Below, piece after piece: positions 7,572-13,088 of a DNA stretch of 14,614 bases; within the stretch, counting starts at the first letter, position 1, and every line of letters starts with the position of its first letter. The DNA comes from Candidatus Nomurabacteria bacterium (GTDB lineage: Bacteria; Patescibacteriota; Minisyncoccia; Phycocordibacterales; UBA9973), in assembly GCA_009695015.1 (NCBI GenBank), contig SIBT01000012.1, positions 1 to 14,614 of the forward strand, given 5' to 3'. Under the pieces are notes generated by a model. It had not been told where the DNA came from and made no database searches. It was given only the letters and a program-made list of their open reading frames with translations. A program made the translations under genes and the position numbers.

Positions 7572-7600
7572 TTGTCAAAAGACAGTATATAAGATAATAT
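7572..7600 (+). promoter_or_regulatory. Predicted promoter of the PaaX-like gene
   Basis: TTGTCA (7572-7577), a 17-nt spacer and TAATAT (7595-7600), ending 6 nt before ATG 7607; an overlapping GATAAT at 7593-7598 is an alternative -10. The spacing again predicts a leaderless mRNA. It is back to back with the dnaK promoter, with 22 nt between the two -35 boxes. Confidence 0.5.
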
Positions 7601-7606
7601 ATAGGT

Positions 7607-8152
7607 ATGTCAAGTAAAAAAGACTACTCGAACAAAATATTAAGAATTTTAGGTGAAAAAACAGCTGTTTCTCTGCCGGAAATTAGAGACAGCGCCTTAG
7701 GCGCCCAGACAGCGCCTAAGGCGCTGTCTGGGGAGAATTACGCCATCACCCGCTCTTTAAAAGGACTTAAGGATGCTGGGCTGATAGAAGAGATCTCCTC
7801 TCCACAAAATGAATATGCTCGTTTGACAAAATTGGGAAGAAAAAAAATGAATAGTCTAAAATTAGACAGTGACACGACTCTGGTAAACACCACATGGGAT
7901 GGATTTTGGAGAATTATTTTACTAGATCTGCCGGAAGAAAGAAAAAGCGAACGTGAAAGTTTGCGTTATCTTTTAAAAAAAGCAAGTTTCGTCTGCCTTA
8001 AAAATTCCGCCTGGATTTCCCCATTTCCATTCGAACATTTATTTACGAATATAAAAAAAGATTTAAATCTCACGACTGAAATGATGATAATAGTCACTGA
8101 GCTCGTAGACGAAGAAACCAAAAAATTCCTCTTCGAAACTTTTGGGAAATAA
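7607..8152 (+). CDS. PaaX-like / Cas2-fold transcriptional regulator
   Basis: A 181-residue protein with two parts. The N-terminal ~90 residues look like a winged helix-turn-helix (ITRSLKGLKDAGLIEEI ... YARLTKLGRKKM). The C-terminal part, from about 98, WDGFWRIILLDLPEERKSE...LRYLLKKASFVCLKNSAWISPFPF, matches the PaaX C-terminal/Cas2-like ferredoxin fold. Such proteins are often mislabelled as Cas2 in Patescibacteria, but the fused winged helix and the lack of any CRISPR array argue for a DNA-binding regulator. An insertion of about 15 residues (SALGAQTAPKALSGE) encoded by a palindrome lies within the helix-turn-helix region. It is the only plus-strand gene, divergent from dnaK and convergent to grpE. 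It may regulate itself and dnaK through the inverted repeat at 7542-7568; that is inference. Confidence 0.8.
   Translation: MSSKKDYSNKILRILGEKTAVSLPEIRDSALGAQTAPKALSGENYAITRSLKGLKDAGLIEEISSPQNEYARLTKLGRKKMNSLKLDSDTTLVNTTWDGFWRIILLDLPEERKSERESLRYLLKKASFVCLKNSAWISPFPFEHLFTNIKKDLNLTTEMMIIVTELVDEETKKFLFETFGK
7687..7732. repeat. GC-rich palindromic element inserted in frame in the regulator gene
   Basis: A perfect 29-bp palindrome has 14-bp arms (CCCAGACAGCGCCT at 7704-7717 and AGGCGCTGTCTGGG at 7719-7732) around one central A. Directly before it is a partial copy, AGACAGCGCCTTAGGCGC (7687-7704), itself a 13-bp palindrome. The motif AGACAGCGCCT is directly repeated 20 nt apart. The block is far more GC-rich than its gene and encodes an extra loop in the DNA-binding domain. 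A related 18-bp core occurs at 14261-14278. Confidence 0.85.
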
Positions 8153-8272
8153 GGAAGTTTTAAAAACAATTTTTTGAAGGGGTTTCGAGGCTGGCGAGCC
8201 GAGAACTTCAGGATTTTTTAAGCTTCAAAAAATTCGTACCGGAAAAAAGTTCGTTTTTAAAACTTCCTTATT
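8148..8272. repeat. Large inverted repeat between convergent genes, possible bidirectional terminator
   Basis: Perfect 20-bp arms (AATAAGGAAGTTTTAAAAAC at 8148-8167 and its complement at 8253-8272) enclose a second perfect 12-bp pair (AATTTTTTGAAG at 8168-8179 with 8223-8234). The left arms are continuous while the right arms are split by 18 nt. The central loop has a small GGCT/AGCC hairpin. The left arm includes the TAA of the regulator gene. The structure fills most of the 155-nt gap before the grpE stop. It may end transcription from both sides, or be an inserted palindromic element; no long T-tract follows either arm. Confidence 0.75.
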
Positions 8273-8307
8273 AGACTTCCTGGCTAATTATAGAATATTA
8301 GAATAAT

Positions 8308-8919
8308 TTATTGCTGATTTTCTTTATACTCATGAACATTTACTCTCGCTGGACGCATGACGCGATCACCTAATTTGTAACCTTTTTGAATTACCACGGA
8401 GACTTTGTGATCCAGCTCTTTTTTATCAGTCTGGACCATCTCTATCGGCTGATGAATATTTGGATCAAAAGTTTCTCCGACTTCACCTACACCTTTCACT
8501 CCATATTCTTCAAAAACAGTATTCATCTGTCCGTAAATGTATTCCACCCCGCGTCTCCAGTTTTCATCTACTTTCTCCCAAACATCTTTGTTAGCAAAAG
8601 CCATATTAAAACTATCAATCACACCCAAAAAGCGAGTTAGAATTCGCTCACGCATGGATTCTGAAAACATCGCCTTGCGATCATCTTCATTTTTACGATA
8701 ATTAGCAAACTCTGCCCGTTCTTTTTGCCAGCCAGTCAAATATTCTTCTTTTTGAACTTTAGCCTCCTTTAAATCAGCCCTAAATTTCTTCAAAGTTTTT
8801 TTTAAATCTTCCTCCCCGTCTTCGTTGAATTCGAATTCTAAAATTTCAGAATCGACTGATTCAGCAGAATCACCCCGAGCAACCTCGAAGGGTTTATTTT
8901 TTTCCTCTTCATCACTCAT
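8308..8919 (-). CDS. grpE: Nucleotide exchange factor GrpE
   Basis: Cytoplasmic homodimer that releases ADP from DnaK. The 203-residue protein has an acidic, disordered N-terminus (about 1-40) and a long charged coiled-coil (about 40-95: LKKTLKKFRADLKEAK...WQKERAEFANYRKN). The DnaK-facing head carries the family signatures GETFDPNIHQPI and GYKLGDRVMRPARVNV near the C-terminus. Length fits the family. It sits directly after rpsI with a 21-nt gap that holds a -10 box, so it can be transcribed both by read-through from the ribosomal operon and on its own. Unlike many bacteria it is not adjacent to hrcA or dnaK; the convergent regulator gene lies between it and dnaK. The start is set by ATG 8919, 6 nt after the -10 box; no Shine-Dalgarno is present. 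Confidence 0.97.
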   Translation of the reverse strand: MSDEEEKNKPFEVARGDSAESVDSEILEFEFNEDGEEDLKKTLKKFRADLKEAKVQKEEYLTGWQKERAEFANYRKNEDDRKAMFSESMRERILTRFLGVIDSFNMAFANKDVWEKVDENWRRGVEYIYGQMNTVFEEYGVKGVGEVGETFDPNIHQPIEMVQTDKKELDHKVSVVIQKGYKLGDRVMRPARVNVHEYKENQQ

Positions 8920-8925
8920 AGTTTT

Positions 8926-8935
8926 ATTTTAACAC
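8926..8935 (-). promoter_or_regulatory. Extended -10 promoter element of grpE
   Basis: Minus-strand GTGTTAAAAT gives TGT-TAAAAT, with the hexamer (8931-8926) ending 6 nt before ATG 8919. No good -35 is visible. The sequence between the hexamer and the ATG (AAAACT) is identical to that before dnaJ, and the extended -10 string is shared with the second ATPase gene. Confidence 0.5.
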
Positions 8936-8940
8936 AAATT

Positions 8941-9369
8941 TTATCTCTTAGACCACTGAGGAGCTTTGCGAGCTTTCTTGAGTCCGAATTTGCGACGTTC
9001 TTTGGCTCTTGGATCACGTTTAAGGAAACCTAGAGTTTTCAAATTTCCACGAAGTTCTGGATCAAATATGATAAGAGCACGAGAGAGACCATGTCGTATT
9101 GCTTCAGATTGAGAATGAACCCCCCCACCAGATACATGAACTTCTACATTCCATTTCAAAGCTATTTTACCTTCTCCGGTCTTTTGCCCTTTTACCATCG
9201 GATCTAAAATCAAACGTCGCTCCCCTTCTGTTTTAAAATATTCTTTTGCATCTACGCCATTTACCACAAAGCTTACCTTTGTAGACTCTGTGATACGCAC
9301 TCGAGCAGTCGAGGTCTTTCTTCTGCCTACTGCTTCGATATATTTATCTTTTATTGTTTCTTTATCCAT
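8941..9369 (-). CDS. rpsI: 30S ribosomal protein S9
   Basis: Small-subunit protein whose C-terminal tail reaches the P-site tRNA. The 142-residue product has AVGRRKTSTARVRI near the N-terminus, VSGGGVHSQSEAIRHGLSRAL in the middle and the invariant end DPRAKERRKFGLKKARKAPQWSKR. The terminal SKR that contacts tRNA is intact. It is slightly longer than the usual ~130 residues because of a short N-terminal extension. It follows rplM with a single base between stop and start (TAATATG), the usual L13-S9 pairing, and is the last gene of the ribosomal operon before grpE. Confidence 0.98.
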   Translation of the reverse strand: MDKETIKDKYIEAVGRRKTSTARVRITESTKVSFVVNGVDAKEYFKTEGERRLILDPMVKGQKTGEGKIALKWNVEVHVSGGGVHSQSEAIRHGLSRALIIFDPELRGNLKTLGFLKRDPRAKERRKFGLKKARKAPQWSKR

Positions 9370-9370
9370 A

Positions 9371-9724
9371 TTAGTCTTGTACTGTTAAATTTTTCATCAT
9401 CTTTCTTCGTAATTTATTGTCAGGTAACATTTTATAAATGGCAAGACTTATCAATTCTTTGAAACCTTTTTTCTCAGCCGTTTCTGTACCGCTTATTATA
9501 CGAAGTCCGCCTGGAATACCTGAATACCTCGTATGATAAATATTTTCCAATTTCTTTACAGTAATCCGAAGTTTCGCTGCATTAATGACTTTCACAGGTA
9601 AACCAGAATATTTATTTCTCTCAAATGTTGCCTTGGTCTTACCCATCAAGGACATGGCAACTTCGGAAGCTACTCTACCTAGGGTTCGTCCACTTGCGTC
9701 TATTGTTTTTATTTCTTTTTTCAT
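9371..9724 (-). CDS. rplM: 50S ribosomal protein L13, short form
   Basis: Early-assembly large-subunit protein. The 117-residue product shows the L13 core: IDASGRTLGRVASEVAMSLMGK, FERNKYSGLPVKVINAAKL, YHTRYSGIPGGLR and AIYKMLPDNKLRRKMMKNL. Compared with the usual ~142 residues it lacks about ten N-terminal residues and roughly 17 at the C-terminus (the segment normally continuing past KLKVY with an HPH/AQQP-like tail). The stop is real rather than a frameshift, because rpsI starts two bases on. It lies 8 nt after rplQ. The shortening probably reflects lineage-specific reduction. Confidence 0.96.
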   Translation of the reverse strand: MKKEIKTIDASGRTLGRVASEVAMSLMGKTKATFERNKYSGLPVKVINAAKLRITVKKLENIYHTRYSGIPGGLRIISGTETAEKKGFKELISLAIYKMLPDNKLRRKMMKNLTVQD

Positions 9725-9732
9725 TGTGTTTT

Positions 9733-10086
9733 TTATACAAATTCTATAATCGCCATTTTAGCACCATCAGACTTTCTCGCGCCCAATTTTAATACTCTAG
9801 TATATCCTCCTTTTCTATCTGTATATTTTGGTGCAATTACTTCAAAAAGTTTCTTGACCTCTGGACGTCTATTTGAGAGCTTGGAAATTATAAGTCGACG
9901 AGTAGCCATATCTCCTTTCTTTGCGCCAGTTACAAGCTTTTCAATAAAAGGTCGTAATTCTTTTGCTTTTGGTTCAGTCGTTCTTATTTTTCCACGCACA
10001 ATCAAATTGAGCGCTAAAGAATTTATCAAAGCAACTCTCACCTTTCTAACTCTACCGAATTTTCTTTTGTTATTGCCGTGTCGCAT
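9733..10086 (-). CDS. rplQ: 50S ribosomal protein L17
   Basis: Large-subunit protein at the exit-tunnel side. The 117-residue product starts MRHGNNKRKFGRVRKVRVALINSLALNLI and has IRTTEPKAKELRPFIEKLVT, then RRPEVKKLFEVIAPKYTDRKGGYTRVLKLGARKSDGAKMAIIEFV, all standard L17 blocks. The N-terminal MRHRxxGRKLxR block is slightly altered (MRHGNNKRKFGR). It begins one base after the rpoA stop (TAATATG), implying translational coupling, in the conserved rpoA-rplQ order. Confidence 0.97.
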   Translation of the reverse strand: MRHGNNKRKFGRVRKVRVALINSLALNLIVRGKIRTTEPKAKELRPFIEKLVTGAKKGDMATRRLIISKLSNRRPEVKKLFEVIAPKYTDRKGGYTRVLKLGARKSDGAKMAIIEFV

Positions 10087-10087
10087 A

Positions 10088-11074
10088 TTATTCTTTTAAA
10101 TTCAAACCAAATTTATTAAGCACCTTTTTAATTTCAGAAATTCCTTTTTCACCAATACCTTCGATTTCTAGTAAGTCTTCTCTTTTCTTACGAGCGAGTC
10201 CCCCCAAGGTACGAATATTTGCGCCGGTTAGAGCATTTAGTGTCCGAGTAGAAAGATCTAAGCTGTCAGTTCTAGTCTTTAAGACATCAGAAAAATCTGG
10301 ACCTTTTTTATCTTCCCCATCTTCTTCTTTTTCTTTGCCGATGCCCTTAGTCGAGACTTCGACATCTTCAACCATCGGAGCTGGATCTTTAAAATCAATA
10401 ATAGCCTTTAATTGATTGATCATAATTTCGATAGACAACGAGAGCGCTTCGCGCGCAGACAATGTACCATCTGTTTCAATTGAAATTCTCAAGCGATTAT
10501 AGTTGGTCTTGTCACCAACACGCATATTTTCAACTTCATAAGAAACTCGACGGACAGGAGTAAAAATAGCGTCAACAGCAATGGTGCCGACATCGACTTT
10601 TTCTTTCTGAAAAACTTCTTTAGGAATAAATCCTAACCCTTTTTCGATTCGCATTTCAATATTTAAATTAACTTTACCAGTAACTTCCACAATGTGTAGT
10701 TCCGGATTTAGAATCTCTACTTGGCCAACTGTTTTTATGTCTGCCGCTGTCACTGCCTTTGGACCTTTTATAGAGAGAGTCACAACTTGTGATTCGTCCG
10801 AGATCATTTTAAAACGAGTCTTTTTTAAATTTAGAATCATGACAATTACATCTTCTTTGATTCCATCAAGTGTTTGAAACTCATGATTTACACCATCAAT
10901 TTTGATAGATGTAACACTAGCTCCTGGTAATGAAGAAAGGATAATTCTCCTTAAACTATTTCCAAGGGTATGACCATATCCAGGATATAGACCATCTATT
11001 TCAAACACTCCCTTATTCCCCTCTTCGGTGACGATACGAGGCTTGGAAGGCATAACAATTTTATATTCAGACAT
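10088..11074 (-). CDS. rpoA: DNA-directed RNA polymerase alpha subunit
   Basis: Alpha subunit that dimerises to nucleate RNA polymerase assembly and contacts upstream promoter DNA and activators. The 328-residue length is standard. The N-terminal domain has YGHTLGNSLRRIILSSLPGASV and the KTNYNRLRISIETDGT block. A charged flexible linker at about 238-262 leads to the C-terminal domain with LDLSTRTLNALTGANIRTLGGL and GIGEKGISEIKKVLNKFGL, keeping the Arg and Asn of the DNA-binding helix (STRTLNAL). It lies 29 nt after rpsD; that gap is a run of A and T with a 16-bp palindrome and a TATAAA sequence, which may be a weak internal promoter. Its own start has no Shine-Dalgarno. Confidence 0.99.
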   Translation of the reverse strand: MSEYKIVMPSKPRIVTEEGNKGVFEIDGLYPGYGHTLGNSLRRIILSSLPGASVTSIKIDGVNHEFQTLDGIKEDVIVMILNLKKTRFKMISDESQVVTLSIKGPKAVTAADIKTVGQVEILNPELHIVEVTGKVNLNIEMRIEKGLGFIPKEVFQKEKVDVGTIAVDAIFTPVRRVSYEVENMRVGDKTNYNRLRISIETDGTLSAREALSLSIEIMINQLKAIIDFKDPAPMVEDVEVSTKGIGKEKEEDGEDKKGPDFSDVLKTRTDSLDLSTRTLNALTGANIRTLGGLARKKREDLLEIEGIGEKGISEIKKVLNKFGLNLKE

Positions 11075-11078
11075 AAAT

Positions 11079-11094
11079 ATTTTTTATAAAAAAT
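11079..11094. repeat. 16-bp AT-only palindrome upstream of rpoA
   Basis: ATTTTTTATAAAAAAT is a perfect palindrome ending 5 nt before the rpoA ATG. On the minus strand it contains TATAAA. It may be a -10-like element, an mRNA hairpin, or chance in AT-rich sequence. Confidence 0.5.
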
Positions 11095-11103
11095 TAATAA
11101 AAT

Positions 11104-11709
11104 TTAACGACTATAAAATTCAAGCACCGCATTTAAATCTATAAAACTCTCCGTATTTTTTGGTTTATCTAAAATTTTCCCCTCCATGCTATTTATATCA
11201 AAACTTACCCAGACTGGAGGATTATAATCTTTTATTTTTTCAGCTATATTAATAAAAATTTTATTCGCCTTTGATCCCGCACGGATTTTTATAATGTCTC
11301 CAGATTTTAATTCATATGAAGGAATAGTAATTTTTTGATCATTAACAATAAAATGTCCGTGAGAAACCATCTGCCTGGTGGCACGACGACTCGCTCCGAG
11401 ACCCATTCGGTAAACTGCGTTATCAAGACGAAATTCAAGTCCTTCATAGAGCTTTTCTGAAGTGGAAGCGCCTTTGAAAAGAATTGCCTTTTTAACATAA
11501 TTTGAAAGTTGACGTTCAGTTATGCCGTACGAGAAGCGTATTTTTTGTTTTTCAATGAGCTGTGCTCCATATTCTGAAGGAGCCTTTGGACGACGAGCAC
11601 CGAGTAAGCCACCCTTCGAAGATGCAACTCGAAACTTTGGTGTTTGACATTTGTCATATACCCCGGGACCCAGTCTTCTGCAAATTTTAAATTTTGGTTT
11701 ACTTATCAT
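11104..11709 (-). CDS. rpsD: 30S ribosomal protein S4
   Basis: Primary 16S rRNA-binding protein that nucleates 30S assembly. The 201-residue product has the N-terminal KICRRLGPGVYDKC block, RRPKAPSEYGAQLIEKQKIRFSYGI, and the S4 RNA-binding domain LEFRLDNAVYRMGLGASRRATRQMVSHGHFIVNDQKITIPSYELKSGD. Only two cysteines lie in the N-terminal block, so the four-cysteine zinc site seen in some S4 proteins is absent. It starts 12 nt after rpsK in the usual rpsM-rpsK-rpsD-rpoA order. Confidence 0.98.
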   Translation of the reverse strand: MISKPKFKICRRLGPGVYDKCQTPKFRVASSKGGLLGARRPKAPSEYGAQLIEKQKIRFSYGITERQLSNYVKKAILFKGASTSEKLYEGLEFRLDNAVYRMGLGASRRATRQMVSHGHFIVNDQKITIPSYELKSGDIIKIRAGSKANKIFINIAEKIKDYNPPVWVSFDINSMEGKILDKPKNTESFIDLNAVLEFYSR

Positions 11710-11721
11710 AAATTTGTAAAA

Positions 11722-12165
11722 TTATACTCTTCGAGGCTTTTTAGCCTTGGGTCCATTGTGTGGAACTGGGGTCGCATCGCTAATCGAAGTGATTTCGATC
11801 CCATGAGCCATAAATGCTCTGATTGCGGGTTCACGACCAGATCCCACCCCTAAGACCACAACATTCGCATCTTTGAGTCCCAGGATTGCCGCTTTACTAC
11901 CAATAATGTCACCCACCTTGGAAGCAGCGAACGGAGTTCCTTTTTTTGCCCCCCTAAATCCTAAACTGCCCGCGCTAGACCAAAACAATGTATTACCCGA
12001 CTTATCTGCTAAAAGCACTTTAGTATTATTAAAAGTAGCGTCGATAGAAAGAATACCAGAAATTACTTTCTTTTTTGGTGTCTTTGGGGCAGCTTTCTTA
12101 CTTTCCTCTATTTTCACTTCTCCTTCAGACTTTACTTCTTCAATTGTGGTTTGATTCTTTGTCAT
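11722..12165 (-). CDS. rpsK: 30S ribosomal protein S11 with N-terminal extension
   Basis: Platform protein of the 30S subunit. The 147-residue product carries SGILSIDATFNNTKVLLADKSGN, SSAGSLGFRGAKKGTPFAAS, VVVLGVGSGREPAIRAF and ISDATPVPHNGPKAKKPRRV, the S11 core. About the first 33 residues (MTKNQTTIEEVKSEGE... KKAAPKTPKKK) are a Glu/Lys-rich extension beyond the usual ~129 residues, probably disordered. The C-terminal HNG-CRPPKKRRV of most bacteria is changed to HNG-PKAKKPRRV. It starts two bases after the rpsM stop. An internal start is unlikely, because the next in-frame Met lies well inside the core. Confidence 0.97.
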   Translation of the reverse strand: MTKNQTTIEEVKSEGEVKIEESKKAAPKTPKKKVISGILSIDATFNNTKVLLADKSGNTLFWSSAGSLGFRGAKKGTPFAASKVGDIIGSKAAILGLKDANVVVLGVGSGREPAIRAFMAHGIEITSISDATPVPHNGPKAKKPRRV

Positions 12166-12167
12166 TT

Positions 12168-12548
12168 TTAAGTTTTAGTTTCTTTTCTCTTACCTGATGC
12201 CATTGTTTTTCTAACATTACCTCTGACAGTTCGAGAATTAGTTTTTGTTCTTTGTCCACGAACTGGTAATCTTTTAATATGACGAATCCCTCGATAACTT
12301 TTAATATCCTTCAGTCTCTTAATATTGGATGATATTTCTCTTTTTAAATTTCCTTCGATTAAAATTATTTCGATTACAGCACGAATTTTATTTTCCTCAT
12401 CTAAAGTTAAATCTTTGGCACGTTTACCATGATCAATATTCGACTGATCTAAAATTTTACGAGCTTTTGAGACACCAATACCGTAAAGGCAAGTCAAGCC
12501 AATCTCAAGTCTTTTTTCGTTTGGTACTGTAATGCCTAAAATTCTCAT
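12168..12548 (-). CDS. rpsM: 30S ribosomal protein S13
   Basis: Head protein of the 30S subunit that contacts the P-site tRNA and the L5 bridge. The 126-residue product starts [25 protein letters not shown] and shows the conserved end YRGIRHIKRLPVRGQRTKTNSRTVRG with a lysine-rich tail. The family's usual MARIAGVDIP opening is shortened by one residue. Its ATG shares an A with the rpmJ stop (TAATG), so translation is probably coupled. Confidence 0.98.
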   Translation of the reverse strand: MRILGITVPNEKRLEIGLTCLYGIGVSKARKILDQSNIDHGKRAKDLTLDEENKIRAVIEIILIEGNLKREISSNIKRLKDIKSYRGIRHIKRLPVRGQRTKTNSRTVRGNVRKTMASGKRKETKT

Positions 12549-12658
12549 TATTGTTTTTGTTTATGTTTAGGATTAGAGCAAGTTATTCGTAAATGCCTTT
12601 GGCGTCTAACCATTTTACAATTATCACAGATTTTTTTTACGGCTGACTTAATTTTCAT
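12548..12658 (-). CDS. rpmJ: 50S ribosomal protein L36
   Basis: A 36-residue zinc-binding ribosomal protein, [20 protein letters not shown] followed by [16 protein letters not shown]. The zinc ligands C11, C14, C27 and H32 keep the C-x2-C-x12-C-x4-H pattern, so this is the zinc-bound form. Position between infA and rpsM is the standard one. Its stop codon overlaps the rpsM start by one base. The start lies directly after a U-run, with no Shine-Dalgarno sequence; its translation may depend on the upstream structure at 12661-12695. Confidence 0.95.
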   Translation of the reverse strand: MKIKSAVKKICDNCKMVRRQRHLRITCSNPKHKQKQ

Positions 12659-12660
12659 AC

Positions 12661-12695
12661 AAAAAACAAAAAACAAGGAAAAAACCCTTATTTTT
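12661..12695 (-). terminator. Terminator-like hairpin between infA and rpmJ
   Basis: On the minus strand AAAAATAAGG (12695-12686), a 7-nt loop GTTTTTT and CCTTGTTTTT (12678-12669) can form a 10-bp RNA stem with one G-U pair, followed by UGUUUUUUG up to the rpmJ start. The stem is AU-rich, so strength is uncertain. It could be an attenuator limiting expression of the genes after infA. Confidence 0.4.
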
Positions 12696-12746
12696 CAATA
12701 TAATTACTTTTTAAAAGCCTTAAACAAACTATAAATTATATGATAC

Positions 12747-12764
12747 ATTATTTTTAAAAATAAT
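12747..12764. repeat. 18-bp AT-only palindrome between infA and rpmJ
   Basis: ATTATTTTTAAAAATAAT is a perfect palindrome 10 nt past the infA stop, in the 115-nt gap before rpmJ. On the minus strand a TATAAT lies further downstream (12740-12735) without a well spaced -35. It may be a protein-binding or RNA-structure site, or chance in AT-rich sequence. Confidence 0.5.
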
Positions 12765-12773
12765 ACAACCTCA

Positions 12774-13028
12774 TTACAACCTTTTTATTATTCTTCCTTT
12801 CCCCCCATAAGGATCAAGAACAATTTCGACTGAATCTCCAATTAAAACTTTGATACGATGCATACGCATTTTCCCTGAAAGATATGCCAGAATTTCTTTC
12901 TTATCTTCTTGTTCTCCACTTTTTTCTTCTTTCTTGTCTTCTATCTTTACTCTAAATAAAGTAGAGGGCAACGCTTCAGTAACAATTCCCTTTGCAATCA
13001 ACAATTTTTCATTTTTTAAGTCACTCAT
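12774..13028 (-). CDS. infA: Translation initiation factor IF-1 with charged insertion
   Basis: IF-1 binds the A site of the 30S subunit during initiation. The 84-residue product has the OB-fold signatures IAKGIVTEALPSTLFRV, LSGKMRMHRIKVLIGDSVEIVLDPYGGKGRI. Between FRV and LSGKM it carries about 11 extra residues relative to the ~72-residue family norm, a Lys/Glu stretch at about 31-44 (DKKEEKSGEQEDKK) that falls in the loop between OB-fold strands. It is the first gene of the ribosomal operon and is preceded by the best promoter in the window. It could be a lineage-specific feature of translation initiation, which fits the lack of Shine-Dalgarno sequences around it. Confidence 0.97.
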   Translation of the reverse strand: MSDLKNEKLLIAKGIVTEALPSTLFRVKIEDKKEEKSGEQEDKKEILAYLSGKMRMHRIKVLIGDSVEIVLDPYGGKGRIIKRL

Positions 13029-13040
13029 GTATAGAATATA

Positions 13041-13069
13041 ACTATAGTAAAATTAAATAAGAACGTCAA
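13041..13069 (-). promoter_or_regulatory. Promoter of the infA-rpsI ribosomal operon
   Basis: Minus-strand TTGACG (13069-13064), a 17-nt spacer and TATAGT (13046-13041). Start predicted near 13034, leaving a leader of about 5 nt before ATG 13028. An overlapping TATATT (13040-13035) would give a fully leaderless start. It lies in the 60-nt gap after the membrane protein gene, and no terminator precedes it. Confidence 0.75.
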
Positions 13070-13088
13070 GTAATGAAAAAATTATACA

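Noticed and set aside
7607..8152. CRISPR-Cas adaptation gene (Cas2)
   Set aside because: The protein has a fused winged helix, there is no cas1, and no spaced direct repeats are present; the palindromes in it do not form an array.
12735..12740. TATAAT between infA and rpmJ as an internal promoter
   Set aside because: The only TTG-like -35 (TTGTAT) is 22 nt away, too far; such boxes are frequent by chance in this AT-rich gap.
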